This document shows positions 25,592-35,354 of a stretch of 64,000 nt of DNA, in pieces (within the stretch, counting starts at the first letter, position 1; each line of letters starts with the position of its first letter). This DNA is from Palsa-504 sp963808615 (GTDB lineage Bacteria > Actinomycetota > Actinomycetes > Streptosporangiales > Streptosporangiaceae). Where the stretch lies: contig CAWEGV010000012.1 of assembly GCA_963808615.1 (NCBI GenBank), forward strand, positions 992,001 through 1,056,000. The letters are read 5' to 3'. The translations under genes were made by a program, and so were the position numbers. The notes under the pieces were generated by a model. That model did no database searches, had not been told where the DNA came from, and worked only from the letters and a program-made list of their open reading frames with translations.

Positions 25592-25944
25592 TCTGCTGGC
25601 GCCAACACGTGGCCGACAGCGCGGACCAGTATCCGACTCTGCCGAATTGAGGGCGTTGTCATGGCGCATATCTATCCATGCATTGGAATACTCACTCACG
25701 ATCTCCCCGCTTTACGGGAGCCCGCCGTGGAGTATTTTCTATCGTTCTGGTAGGAAATCAGATCGCCGAATAGGAATGCCTAGTGGTTAGTAGGTTATTG
25801 GCGCTGGGTGAGAGCAGATCGTCCTTTATGCGCGCGTGGATAGCGGATTGTTACGCAAGGTGGCTCGCGTCTTCCGGTATCGCTCGTCCTGGCAAAGCGA
25901 CGCGATTGTTGCTGGGTAGAATTTCAGGTCAGGCGGCTGTCCAT
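25592..25944. other. Non-coding stretch
   Basis: Lies between the convergent ends of the helicase and nitrilase-like genes. Less GC-rich than its flanks. No gene, and no clear terminator hairpin, was found. Confidence 0.4.
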
Positions 25945-28047
25945 TTACTGGATCACCCTGTTGCCGTCAACTATCCGGACCCGCGCGCTACTGTCGTGGC
26001 TGGTGGTGGCTACGGGGCGTCCCGGTTGAACGCCGGTGCCCGCGCGAGGCCGTCGTGGTCCTGGGTGGGAGATCTCGGTGCCGGTGGTGGCGACGAGCGC
26101 CCGCGGGTCACTGCTCGCCACGGTGCCTGGGTAAACGGCGTGAAATATGCCGCTGATGCTGTGTTGCAGCGGCGGGGAGGGTTGGCGGATCCTGAGTTCG
26201 CCCCGCCACGGGGCGCCTGCCTGTGCGTCGGCGGTCACCGCCGCGAGGCGTTCGGGCGCGAATGCTAGTGCCTCGGCCGCGGCCTGTTCCCAAGAGGCCA
26301 GGATCGTAAGCTCCTCGGGGGCCAGCGTGGCCCGGGGCGGTGTGCCCGGTGGTGAGTGCTGTGACCTGGTGCCGGTGCTGGCGGCCCGGACCTGCTGGAT
26401 GCTCACGTCGGAGAATTGTCTGCCGGTGGCGCCGGGCGGGCGGCCATCGAAGCTGCGCCGGGTCGCCGGGACGATGCTCGCTGAGAGCAGGATGCCTTGT
26501 GCGCCGGGTTCCAGCGAGATCTCGCGGGTCTGCTGGCCGGGGCTCTTCCACAGGGCGACCACGGGCGAGGGGTTTTGCCCGGGCAGTGCGGAGCGCTGCG
26601 CCATGCCGAAAGAGGTCAGCGTCAGCACGGCTGAGCCGGGATCGTCGGCCAGGACGCTGGCGTACCGGGCGGCCCACCGGAAGTTGAGCTGGGGGCCGTC
26701 GAGCAGTGGGGTCACGACGATCATCGGGCCGACGGAGCGGATGACATGGGCCACGTCGTCGGTCTGGGCGAGGTCCTCGCACACTAGTGAGGCGAGCGTG
26801 ACCCCATCGCCGAACTCGACGAACTGGACTGATCTGGGGGGTACCTCAATCGCCTCCCACCAGCGGGTGTGCGGATGCAACGCGCCGCCCAGGTGGTATT
26901 GGCGGATCTGGGTGTCATCCAGGGACCACCGGTGGTGCTTGCTTTGGCGGATATGCATCCACTGGCCGTCGGTAGACACGCCGATGTGCACCCAGTTGCG
27001 CGGGAATTGCCCAGGCTGTGCCGGGCGCTCCCGGGTCCCGGTGATCAGGCCGGTCACTCCGTGACGGTCCAGGAGCGTCTCCAGGTCCTCGATCTCGGTG
27101 TCCTCGACAGCGCTTTCTGGCAGGACGACGACATCGACGGCGCCGGCCCTGTCCCGGGCCGTGGCAAGCATCCGGTCCACCAGGTCCAGATCGAGCCGTT
27201 CGGAGGGCGCGAACTCGAAGAAGCCGAAGGGGTCGTTGGCCAGCCGCTGCAGCGGCCCCCGGACCGGCCGGAAGTCTGAGGCTCGTATCCGCAGCGGCCA
27301 CGGCAGGAGCAGGTAGTTCACCCGCTCGCCGGATGGCTGGGTGCCCAGGTCGCGGGCGGGCGCTTGGTGCCACCGGGCTTCGACGCCGGGACCGAGCACG
27401 CAGGCATTGCGGGACAGCGCGCGCACCGAGCTGCCGGCGGCGGGCGTGCGGACCTTGGGCAGCACCCGGATCAGGTGCGCCGGGATGCGCGCCAGGGAGC
27501 CCGTCCTGGCCAGCAACTCCCGGCCACGAGCCCGGTAGAGCAGACCGTCGGCGCTAGAGGCGTCCAGGGCAGCGACGCCCAGCCCGGCGCACGCTTCGTC
27601 CGCGATCGCGTGCAGGGTCAGCAGCGCCTCACACAACCGCCAGTCGCGAGCCTGGGTGAGATCGTTGAGCGGGCTCCCGGCCCGGTCGCGCAGGACCACC
27701 CACTCCCGGGCCAGCAGGCCCGGGAGCGCTTGGTTCCGGTCCGCGGCCCAGGAGCTCCACCGGTGGGCCGCACCGGCGACCGCGCCAGGCCAGTCCGGAA
27801 AGCTGGCGGGTGGCCAGGTCAAGCCGGCGGGCGGGGACAAGGCGAAGCGGTACGCCTGGGAGCGCCGCAGGATCACCTCGGTCAGCGCGAACACATCCGG
27901 GGGCCAGTCGAGCAGCTCGTCGCCGATCTCGGTGCCCGACGCCGCCTGCCACACCGACGCCAGCGTTTGAGCTTTCGGGGCGTGGCCCCAGCCGGGATCG
28001 GCGCGGGTGGCCATCGGTGCGACAGGGCGTGCCAGGACAGCGGGCAT
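25945..28047 (-). CDS. Nitrilase-superfamily protein with long N-terminal extension
   Basis: A 700-residue protein. Residues about 240-500 form a carbon-nitrogen hydrolase fold with a complete triad: Glu311 in VVVLPESAV, Lys370 in IRQSKHHRW, Cys423 in LVCEDLA. Residues 1-235 are a mostly helical region of unknown type; residues 580-700 are helical then low-complexity. Nitrilases hydrolyse nitriles or amides, but this divergent form cannot be assigned a substrate. Similar divergent C-N hydrolase domains occur with some defence-associated reverse transcriptases; no RT gene is in this window. It starts 10 bp after ltrA on the same strand, so the two probably form an operon. Confidence 0.75.
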   Translation of the reverse strand: MPAVLARPVAPMATRADPGWGHAPKAQTLASVWQAASGTEIGDELLDWPPDVFALTEVILRRSQAYRFALSPPAGLTWPPASFPDWPGAVAGAAHRWSSWAADRNQALPGLLAREWVVLRDRAGSPLNDLTQARDWRLCEALLTLHAIADEACAGLGVAALDASSADGLLYRARGRELLARTGSLARIPAHLIRVLPKVRTPAAGSSVRALSRNACVLGPGVEARWHQAPARDLGTQPSGERVNYLLLPWPLRIRASDFRPVRGPLQRLANDPFGFFEFAPSERLDLDLVDRMLATARDRAGAVDVVVLPESAVEDTEIEDLETLLDRHGVTGLITGTRERPAQPGQFPRNWVHIGVSTDGQWMHIRQSKHHRWSLDDTQIRQYHLGGALHPHTRWWEAIEVPPRSVQFVEFGDGVTLASLVCEDLAQTDDVAHVIRSVGPMIVVTPLLDGPQLNFRWAARYASVLADDPGSAVLTLTSFGMAQRSALPGQNPSPVVALWKSPGQQTREISLEPGAQGILLSASIVPATRRSFDGRPPGATGRQFSDVSIQQVRAASTGTRSQHSPPGTPPRATLAPEELTILASWEQAAAEALAFAPERLAAVTADAQAGAPWRGELRIRQPSPPLQHSISGIFHAVYPGTVASSDPRALVATTGTEISHPGPRRPRAGTGVQPGRPVATTSHDSSARVRIVDGNRVIQ

Positions 28048-28057
28048 GATTGCTCCC

Positions 28058-29368
28058 TCAGGCGTGGCCGGTGCAGTCCCGGCGGGTAGCTGGTATTGAT
28101 CTCGGCTGCCGCGCCGCGCCCGGGGCGGGGCGTGGTGAGCGGTGGCGGGCCTCGGCGGCCAGGCCCAAGACGAGGACGGCAGTGAGGGCGGGCACCAGGA
28201 AGACCGGCACCACGATGGCGCCCATGAAGACCAAGCCCAGGGCGGCCAGGGCGGTTGCTAGCCGCCATGCCCGGACCCCCGCGGTCATGCTGCGGGAGGG
28301 GAGCGCGGCGCTGGCCAGCAGGTAGACACTAACGCCCCCGTAAAGCGCCGCCCGGGGCCCGTCGCCGATGGTGCCGCCGCCGTGGGCGGCCAGGATCGCG
28401 ATGTGCAGCCCGGCGCTGGCCGCGGCGATGCCCGCCACGATGGGCAGGTTGGCCACGGTGAAGCGGGCGATGGACCTGGGCCCGCCGAGGGCCTGGCAGT
28501 CTGCGGCGGTCAGCCACGCCCACCACAGCGCGGCGAGCGTCAGCAGCGCCGCGGCGAGCACAACGGCGAGCGGGAGGCTCCAGGGCCGCAGGGCGGCGGC
28601 GCTGATCAGCCGGGCGACCGACTCGCCGAGCACGATCAGCACGAACAGCTGGAACCGGTCGGCCAGGTGGGAGGGGTTGACCGGGACCCAGCGGCCGGGC
28701 GCCAGCATAGCCAGGGCCCCGGCCGCGTCGGTGAGCAGCGCAGCGGCCCAGAAGGCATACCGCAGCGGGCCGCCCACCGCGAGCGAGGCCAGCCACAAGA
28801 TCCCGCCCGCGCCGAAGAACGCCAGATAGCGGCCATACAAGGCCCTGGTAGCCGGCAGATAGCGGCGGGCCCGGGCATACAGGGCCAGCTGCAGCCCGCG
28901 CAGGCAGCAGAAGGCGATAACGAAACCCGTAGTGTCGCCGGACAGCGCACGCGGGGCGCTGGCCCCCAGCGCGACGCACAGCAGCATCGCGGTCAGGAAC
29001 GCCCCGCGGTGTGCGATGTCCCCGGACTCATGCCGGTCGGCGTAGAACGTGAACATCACCCACAGCCACCAGATCGGGGTGAACAGCACCGCGAACCGGG
29101 CCAGCTCGCCCAGGGCAGGATGGTCTTGGAGGGCGCCGGCCAGCTGGCCGACCGCCCCGGCGAACACCAGGTCGAAGAACAGCTCAACCCAGCTGGCACT
29201 GCGCCCATCCCGGTGGTGGCCATTCGCGGTGCGCAATCGGGGTGGGCTGACCTGCACCGCCCGGAGCCCGGCATGGCCCCGGACGCTGGCCAGCAAGGCT
29301 GGCCGAGACAGCAGGCTGGCCCTTTGGGCCATCGGCTCAGAAACGGCCGTGCGAACTGCGGCTGACAT
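28058..29368 (-). CDS. Low temperature requirement A (LtrA)-like membrane protein
   Basis: A multi-pass membrane protein of 436 residues. The signature SWVELFFDLVFAGAVGQLAG is the LtrA start, followed by about 11-12 hydrophobic segments (IWWLWVMFTFYADRHE; RFQLFVLIVLGESVARLISA is the other conserved LtrA motif). The biochemical role of LtrA is unknown; the name comes from Listeria cold growth. ATG 29368 was chosen because it follows AAAGGAT and precedes normal protein sequence; the frame continues upstream without it. The nitrilase-superfamily gene follows after 10 bp. Confidence 0.85.
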   Translation of the reverse strand: MSAAVRTAVSEPMAQRASLLSRPALLASVRGHAGLRAVQVSPPRLRTANGHHRDGRSASWVELFFDLVFAGAVGQLAGALQDHPALGELARFAVLFTPIWWLWVMFTFYADRHESGDIAHRGAFLTAMLLCVALGASAPRALSGDTTGFVIAFCCLRGLQLALYARARRYLPATRALYGRYLAFFGAGGILWLASLAVGGPLRYAFWAAALLTDAAGALAMLAPGRWVPVNPSHLADRFQLFVLIVLGESVARLISAAALRPWSLPLAVVLAAALLTLAALWWAWLTAADCQALGGPRSIARFTVANLPIVAGIAAASAGLHIAILAAHGGGTIGDGPRAALYGGVSVYLLASAALPSRSMTAGVRAWRLATALAALGLVFMGAIVVPVFLVPALTAVLVLGLAAEARHRSPRPAPGAARQPRSIPATRRDCTGHA

Positions 29369-29740
29369 GAGAGATCCTTTCGCCCAGGGGCAGGGCCGGT
29401 GCGCGGGCTGCCGAGATCGGCGGGTGCGCGTCAGGAGCTGCAGGCGCCCAGCAGAGCCGGCACCCGCGGTCCAAGCCGTGCAGCCTGGGCCCGGAGTGCT
29501 CGCAATGCTCTGGCCGCGTCCGCCGCCCGGCGCGGGCCCGGGCGGCACGCCGGGCATCGTGGCGCAGGTCGGCCATGCGGGCCTGCGCTAGGTAGTACGA
29601 GATGGTGTGGTGCATAGCGGTCTTCTTGGTGTTGGCCTAGTAGCCATTGGTACCAAGGATGCGGCCAGGCCGGCGGCTGTCGCTTCGCCCGTTAGGGCCA
29701 ACCTTGTGTGGGCGCGGCAGATGGCCCGGACGGGCCAGGC
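29369..29740. other. Intergenic stretch between luxR-type gene and ltrA
   Basis: Contains the upstream region of ltrA and the downstream region of the LuxR gene (both minus strand). No gene or clear regulatory repeat was seen. Confidence 0.4.
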
Positions 29741-32179
29741 TCAGACCAGCCCGGTCCGCACGCCCCAGGCTGCGGCCGCCGCCCGGGAGGACAGGTTGAG
29801 CTTGCGCAGGATGTTGGCCAGGTGCCGGTGGACGGTGTGCTCGCTCAGGAAAAGCCGCTGGGCGATCTCCTGGTTGCTCAGTCCCTGCGCGACGAGCTTG
29901 AGCACGTCGAGCTCCCGAGGCGTCAGCGCTATCGCGGCCTCACCTGGTACCGCCATCCGCGGCTGCCCGGCCGCTGCGTCCTTAGCGCCGAGCGCGGTGA
30001 GCACCTGGGCCGGGTCGAGGGTGCGGCCTGCGGCGTATTCGTCCTCGAAGGCGTCGGCGCCCATCGCGATGCGCAGCCGCTGGCGGTCAAGGTCGGCCAG
30101 CCGACCTTCCAGCGGCTCGATGGCCGTGGCCAGATCCGCGAAGGTCTGGTCGGCCGCGCCGTGCAGCCGGGCGGACCAGCCCGGATCGGCCCGGCCGTGG
30201 CTGGTCAGGGCCAGGCCGATCAGCGCATAGGCGATGTGCCGCTTCACCCCCGTGCGCATGGCCACGTCGAGTGTTTCCGCGAACAGAGCCTCGGCGGCAC
30301 CCAGCGAGTTGCACAGGTACTCAGCCAGGCCAAGGTTGGAAGCCGCGAAGGGGATGCCGTAGCGGTTGTTGAGCGCGCGGGCGATGTTAAGCGCCTCGGC
30401 CAGGTGGCGGCGAGCGGCGTCCAGGTCGCCCGCCGACAGCTCGGCGTTGCCGAGGTTGGCGAGCAACTGGCCCACCGCGCGCTGGTCACCGGTTTGGCGG
30501 TAGAGCTGCAGCGACTGGAGGTAGTCGCGGGCCGCACCCGCATGGTCCCCCTGAAAGTTGGTGGCGTATGCCCTGGCGGAATGCAGGCGGGCGGCCAGGT
30601 GGGGGTCCCCGAGGCGGCGGGCCAGGTCCTGGCCCTGCTCGATGAGCGGCAGCGCGTCGCCGGGCTTCCCTTGGTGAAGCAGGATCCAGGCTCGCTGATG
30701 AAGCAGGTCGGCGACCAGGTAGTCCTCCCCGGCCGGGGCGGCAATGGCGAGCGCCTCCTGGCAGTAGTCCTCGGCGGCGGCGTAGTTGCCCGCCCGCTCG
30801 GCCAGGGTGGCCGCCGCGGCCAGCGCCCGGGCGCGCGCCAGCGTCGCCCTCTGGGCGCCCGGCACGTCAAGCAGCGCGCGTAGCGCGTCTGCCGCTTCGG
30901 CGGCGTGCCCGCGAGCCGACCAGAACACCAGAAGGGAGGCGGCCAGCCGCAGTCCCGGGTCGGGGTCGGGCTGGGTCAGGCTGAAGGCGATCGCGGCCCG
31001 CAGGTTGCCCAGCTCGGCATCCAGGCGGTCCATCCACTGCATCTGATCGTGCGCTATCAGCTGGGGGGCGGCCGCCTCGGCCAGGGCCAGGTAGTAGTCG
31101 CGGTGGGCGGTCCGGGCGCCGCCGGCTACCGCCGGGCCCTGCGCGTCCAGCTGCCCGGCCGCGTACCGCCGGACGGTGTCCAGCAGCCGGTACCGGCCCG
31201 GGCCGGCCCCGGCGTCGTCGAACTGGACCAGGCTCTTGTCCACCAGCGCACCCAGATGCCCGGCGACCTCGCCCGCGGGCACGTCCGGGTCTGCGGCGAC
31301 CGCCTCGGCGGCAGCCAGGCCGAACCCCCCGGCGAACACCGACAGCCAGGCCAGCACCACCCGCTCCGGGCTGGTCAGCAGCTCCCAGGACCAATCGACC
31401 ATGGCCCGCAGCGTCTGCTGCCGCGGCAGTGCCGCGCGCGATCCGCCGGTCAGCAGCGCGAACCGCTCATCGAGGCGGGCGTCCAGTTCGGCCGCGGGCA
31501 TCACCCGCAACCGGGCCGCGGCCAGCTCGATGGCCAGCGGGATGCCATCGAGCCGCCGGCAGATCCGCCCGGCCACCTGCGCGGCGCCCTCGTCCCCGGC
31601 CAGCGGCACCCCCTGCGCGGCGGCCCGGTCGGTGAACAGCCGCACCGCCTCGCTGGCCCGGATCGCCCCAGGGCCGTCGCCGTCGGCCGGGGTGCGCAGC
31701 GACGGCACCCGGTACACCCGCTCCCCGTCGATCCCCAGCGGCTCCCGGCTGGTCGCCAGCAGTACCAGGTTCGGACAACCCCGCAACAGCGCATCGGCCA
31801 GCTTGGCGCAGGGCCCGATCACGTGCTCGCAGTTGTCCAGCAGTACCAGCAGGCTCCGCCCGCCCACCGCGCCCACCAGCGTGTCCAGCACCGTGCGGCC
31901 GGGCTCCAGCCGCACGCCCAGCACATCAGCCACCGCCACCGCCACCATGTCCGGGTCGGTCAGCGGGGCCAGGTCAGCAAACCACACCCCGTCCCCGGCG
32001 CCATCGGCCAGCCCAGCCGCCACCTGCACGGCAAGCCGGGTCTTGCCCGCCCCGCCGGTGCCGGTCAGCGTCACCAGCCGCCAGCCTCCCACCAGACGGC
32101 GCACCTCGGCCAACTCCGCATCCCGGCCGATAAAGCTCGACACCTGCGCGGGCAGGTTATTCAGCGTCTGCGTGGCCAC
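29741..32179 (-). CDS. Large LuxR-family regulator with STAND-type ATPase and TPR-like repeats
   Basis: An 812-residue transcription regulator. N-terminal NB-ARC/AAA-like domain: FIGRDAELAEVRRLV, Walker A GTGGAGKTRLA (40-50), LLVLLDNCEHV (Walker B) and LVLLATSREPLGIDGERVYR. The middle has helical repeats of TPR type (AAEDYCQEALAIAAPAGEDY; DLDAARRHLAEALNIARALN). The C-terminal LuxR HTH is LTPRELDVLKLVAQGLSNQE followed by SEHTVHRHLANILRKL. I chose GTG 32179, just before ATQTLNNLPAQVSSFIG; the frame stays open to 32638 without family sequence. The target is unknown. Palindromes lie about 450 bp upstream (32626-32652). Confidence 0.85.
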   Translation of the reverse strand: MATQTLNNLPAQVSSFIGRDAELAEVRRLVGGWRLVTLTGTGGAGKTRLAVQVAAGLADGAGDGVWFADLAPLTDPDMVAVAVADVLGVRLEPGRTVLDTLVGAVGGRSLLVLLDNCEHVIGPCAKLADALLRGCPNLVLLATSREPLGIDGERVYRVPSLRTPADGDGPGAIRASEAVRLFTDRAAAQGVPLAGDEGAAQVAGRICRRLDGIPLAIELAAARLRVMPAAELDARLDERFALLTGGSRAALPRQQTLRAMVDWSWELLTSPERVVLAWLSVFAGGFGLAAAEAVAADPDVPAGEVAGHLGALVDKSLVQFDDAGAGPGRYRLLDTVRRYAAGQLDAQGPAVAGGARTAHRDYYLALAEAAAPQLIAHDQMQWMDRLDAELGNLRAAIAFSLTQPDPDPGLRLAASLLVFWSARGHAAEAADALRALLDVPGAQRATLARARALAAAATLAERAGNYAAAEDYCQEALAIAAPAGEDYLVADLLHQRAWILLHQGKPGDALPLIEQGQDLARRLGDPHLAARLHSARAYATNFQGDHAGAARDYLQSLQLYRQTGDQRAVGQLLANLGNAELSAGDLDAARRHLAEALNIARALNNRYGIPFAASNLGLAEYLCNSLGAAEALFAETLDVAMRTGVKRHIAYALIGLALTSHGRADPGWSARLHGAADQTFADLATAIEPLEGRLADLDRQRLRIAMGADAFEDEYAAGRTLDPAQVLTALGAKDAAAGQPRMAVPGEAAIALTPRELDVLKLVAQGLSNQEIAQRLFLSEHTVHRHLANILRKLNLSSRAAAAAWGVRTGLV

Positions 32180-32927
32180 AAGCTCTGGCTTCCCGTCAAT
32201 TTCCTGCCAACCGCACCGGCCAGAAAGCCACCGGCCTCCACAACCGAGCAGCGCAAACATCATACGTCCGCCGCTCACCGGAATGATCGCCAAGATCGCT
32301 GAGGAGACACCCCAGAACATCCGGAGCCGATTCACGGGCGGTACCCACCATAGGCTGGGCGCAGGCCGGCGCCCAGCACTTCCGACGGCATCAGCGTGCC
32401 CAGCACAGATCAACCCGATAGGCACTGTCGCGGGCGGCATAGCCAGATCTACATTGGTCGCGCCGAACGGCGGATATTTCTCGATAGCCTGCGAGCAGGG
32501 TTGATCACGTAACGTAGCAAGAGCGCGATCCAGTCCTAGCGACGGATCGCCGATTTTTGTGTAATCGGAGTCCGTCCCGTAGTGGGCATGCAGCAGTGCG
32601 CAGATCGTTCGTTCAGGTTCGTTAACTTTGCATTGCAAAGCTAGCTAGCTTTGAACCACGAAGTTGAGGCCATCAGCTCAGCTGTCAAGCCGTAGGCTCT
32701 CTCGCCAGCTAGCCAGTGTCAGCCAGTGCCCGCCGGTGTCGAGGCTGCGTCGTTGCGCGCGATCCCTCCGGGACCGTGGGACCGTGACTCTTGTTCATGG
32801 ATTCAGCAGCGCCCATCGCAGGGATGGCCAGGACCGAGCGACCAGCCGGAGCAGGCCCTCACCATGGCGTTTCCTCCTGGCGCTGCGGGCTCACGCCGTC
32901 GCCGCACCGCTCACCGGGACCGGTCTG
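32180..32927. other. Long intergenic region with overlapping palindromes
   Basis: No supported gene. At 32626-32640 CTTTGCA-T-TGCAAAG forms a 7-bp dyad, and overlapping it at 32637-32652 is the perfect 16-bp palindrome AAAGCTAGCTAGCTTT. These look like operator sites. Confidence 0.5.
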
Positions 32928-34253
32928 TCAAGGTGACCAGATCTCAAGTGCCGCCCGGGCCCGATCGAGCCACCAGGCCATGTCGGTTCGCAGTTTCTGC
33001 CGGGTGTCAGGGTTCGGCGCCCACACCGCCTGCGGCCAGCACCACCCTATGATCACCACCTCATACAGTGAGGCCAAGCTGAGGAGCCGCTCGTCCAGAT
33101 CGGCGCCCCGGATGGACCGCCAGTCCGCGATCAGCTGGAGCTTACGATCGATCGCGATGGTGCCGTAACTGTGCAGGTAATGCATGAAGTCGACCTCGGG
33201 CGGGCCCTTGCATGCCATGGACCAGTCGAAGGCCAGCACCTGATTAGCAGTCAAGCCGAGATTCGGGGCGGTGAAGTCGCCGTGCAGCAATGTGGTCGCG
33301 CCCTGCTCCAGCTCGGCGATGAGCGGCGCTGGGTCCTCTGCCAGCCCGAGGATGATCGCGGCCAGTTCGTCATCACCGGCCACCTCCGCGAACAACTCCC
33401 ACGCGCGGCCGAAGATCTTCGGCATCAGGTACGGGCGGGAACGCTCGGCACGGGCGACGCCGGGCGAGAACATGAAGACCCGGTCGGCCAGGGTGCAGGC
33501 GCCGGCTAGCTCCCGGCCCTCGAAGCGGCGGTGCATCTGGTCGGCCGCGTCGAGCAGCCGGCCAGCGTCCTGGCGAGCTAGCGGCTCTTCGATCAGCGAT
33601 GCCGATATGTCACGCATGGCGATCGCCCACCCTGCGCCCTCCCGTTCGACCGCGACGACGGGGTACTCCATGGCCGAAGGGAGGTCCTGCAAGGTTCCGT
33701 CGAGCCACATCTCGGCTTCGCGGCCGGTGTCCCTCGTGGCTCGCATGATCCAATCCCAGCTTCGCGAGATGTGCTTGACGACCAGCGGCTGGCCGTCTTC
33801 GCCGACCACCTTTTCCAGGTGTGAGCCGGAGTCGCCGGCATGCGGAAGCGGCTGGCGATCGCGAGCCGCCCGCAGGAACGACGGCACGGGTCCCTCGGTG
33901 TCCGGCGGTGGCCCGAAGCGCGGGTGCTGGCAGAACACGTAGTGCCGGCTGATGCGGCCGTCGCATACGTGCAACAGGTGGTACTGCGATGATCTTTGGC
34001 TCGAACCGTCCGGGCCCTCAGATCGCTCGAGGAGGATCCGCAGGCCGTGGTCGGACGCAGCAGCGTCCCATTGATCGAGTCCGGCCGGCGCGGGCCACCA
34101 GCTGTCGAGTTCGTCGGCGATCGCCTCGCGGCCCCGCAGCCTGACATCGCGGCCGGCCAGGGCCGCGTCGAACTCGGCGTCCGGGTCGTAAAGCTCAACG
34201 ATCTCCTGAAAACGGCCCGCCTCTACGGCCGCCCTGAAACGTTCTTCGATCAT
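32928..34253 (-). CDS. Fusion of SnoaL-like domain and aminoglycoside-phosphotransferase-like kinase
   Basis: A 441-residue protein. Residues 1-115 look like an NTF2/SnoaL fold (RFRAAVEAGRFQEIVELYDP, AEFDAALAGRDVRLRGREAI, YHLLHVCDGRISRHYVF). Residues 125-441 are an APH/choline-kinase-type kinase: Lys160 in PLVVKHI, catalytic loop LLHGDFTAPNLG (Asp326, Asn331) and metal-binding Asp343 in AFDWSMACKGPPEVDF. Such kinases phosphorylate small hydroxyl compounds. The fused SnoaL domain could be a ligand-binding module. ATG 34253 begins the SnoaL domain; 15 codons upstream look non-native. No operon partner. Confidence 0.78.
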   Translation of the reverse strand: MIEERFRAAVEAGRFQEIVELYDPDAEFDAALAGRDVRLRGREAIADELDSWWPAPAGLDQWDAAASDHGLRILLERSEGPDGSSQRSSQYHLLHVCDGRISRHYVFCQHPRFGPPPDTEGPVPSFLRAARDRQPLPHAGDSGSHLEKVVGEDGQPLVVKHISRSWDWIMRATRDTGREAEMWLDGTLQDLPSAMEYPVVAVEREGAGWAIAMRDISASLIEEPLARQDAGRLLDAADQMHRRFEGRELAGACTLADRVFMFSPGVARAERSRPYLMPKIFGRAWELFAEVAGDDELAAIILGLAEDPAPLIAELEQGATTLLHGDFTAPNLGLTANQVLAFDWSMACKGPPEVDFMHYLHSYGTIAIDRKLQLIADWRSIRGADLDERLLSLASLYEVVIIGWCWPQAVWAPNPDTRQKLRTDMAWWLDRARAALEIWSP

Positions 34254-34763
34254 CGCTCCTCCGCCGCCCCTGACCAGGCACATCAGCCTGGGCAACAACC
34301 TTGTTCACTCCACCAACTGTACGCAGGCGCACGCTTTCGGGTGCTGCTTGCCGCTATGGGCCACTTACTGGACCGGCCAGCTGGTAGCGATCGATTCGCG
34401 GCTGCGGCCGTCACGATGGGTGAGCATCCGCGCAGCGTTGGCACCGTACGCGCGGCGCATAAGGCCAACTCTGGACGATTAGCGTAACGATCGGCGGCGG
34501 ATCGGCACTCGCCCATAGCGGCGGTTCGCGTTCACCACGTAGGTCGCGGTCGGTGATCGCCGGGTGCCGTCGGCTTCGGTTCCCGGAGGCGACGATGTGG
34601 TCGCCCGCCTGACGGCGCCCGCGACGCAGCCGCGGCATAGAGGTGGCGTACCGGTCCAGGCTGCCGCGGGCCCGGCGAGCTGCGGCCCGCCAGGCCGTCC
34701 CCGCGGGCGGACATGGGGGGCGCCTTTATGCTGGGAATGCCGGCGATGGGCACAGGAGGCATG
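34254..34763. other. Divergent intergenic region
   Basis: Lies between the divergent kinase-fusion and carboxymuconolactone-decarboxylase-type genes and must hold both promoters. No gene seen. A strong AGGAGG ribosome site ends the region at about 34754. Confidence 0.4.
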
Positions 34764-35354
34764 ATGGCGCGTATCAGCTACGTCGATCCGGGCACGGTGA
34801 CCGACCCGGAGCTAGCCGGGTACCTGGCCGATGCCCGGGAGCACGGGACGCCCCGACTGGAGAGCCAGGCGATCCGAGCGCACGTCCCGGCGGTGCTGCG
34901 CACCTTCAGCCAGTCCTGGCAGCAGGTGTTCCGGGACGGCGTGCTCGATCACCGGGTCAAGGAACTGGCCCGGGTGTTCATCGCCAAGACCCTGGAGTGC
35001 GGGTACTGCGCCGCCCAGCGCTCGGACCTGGCCGCCGCCCAGGGCCTGACCGAGCGCGCCTTCGACGAGGTCATCGACTTCCGCCAGTCGCAGCTGCTGA
35101 CCGCACGGGACAAGGCCGCGCTGCGGTGGGCCGAGGCGATCGCCTGGGACCCCGGGCTGGCCGATGATGACCTGTGGGCCGAGCTGCACCGCCACTTCAC
35201 CGAGCCCGAACTGGTCGAGCTGGGCTATTTCATCGGCCTGACGATGGGGCAGCAGCGGTTCCTCAAGACCCTCGGCGTGCGCCACGGCGACCTGGGCCGC
35301 GACAGCCTGGCCGGGCTCGCCCCCGACGCCGCCGCCGCGCTGGCCGGCAGCTGA
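34764..35354 (+). CDS. Carboxymuconolactone decarboxylase / AhpD-like protein
   Basis: A 196-residue helical protein of the CMD/AhpD family. The family core is HRVKELARVFIAKTLECGYC followed by AAQRSDLAAAQGLTERAFDE, with Cys79 and Cys82 forming the CxxC of the peroxidase-type members. It could reduce peroxides with a thiol partner; the decarboxylase activity is not implied. AGGAGG lies 4 nt before ATG 34764 (ATG 34761 directly precedes it). The C-terminal GYFIGLTMGQQRFLKTLGV is typical for actinobacterial members. The frame is intact. Confidence 0.82.
   Translation: MARISYVDPGTVTDPELAGYLADAREHGTPRLESQAIRAHVPAVLRTFSQSWQQVFRDGVLDHRVKELARVFIAKTLECGYCAAQRSDLAAAQGLTERAFDEVIDFRQSQLLTARDKAALRWAEAIAWDPGLADDDLWAELHRHFTEPELVELGYFIGLTMGQQRFLKTLGVRHGDLGRDSLAGLAPDAAAALAGS

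Noticed and set aside
23285..32179. A defence island (RecD2, nitrilase, LuxR ATPase)
   Set aside because: RecD2 and LuxR regulators are common chromosomal genes; no nuclease, restriction, RT or toxin partner lies among them. Only the nitrilase-LtrA pair is kept as a finding.
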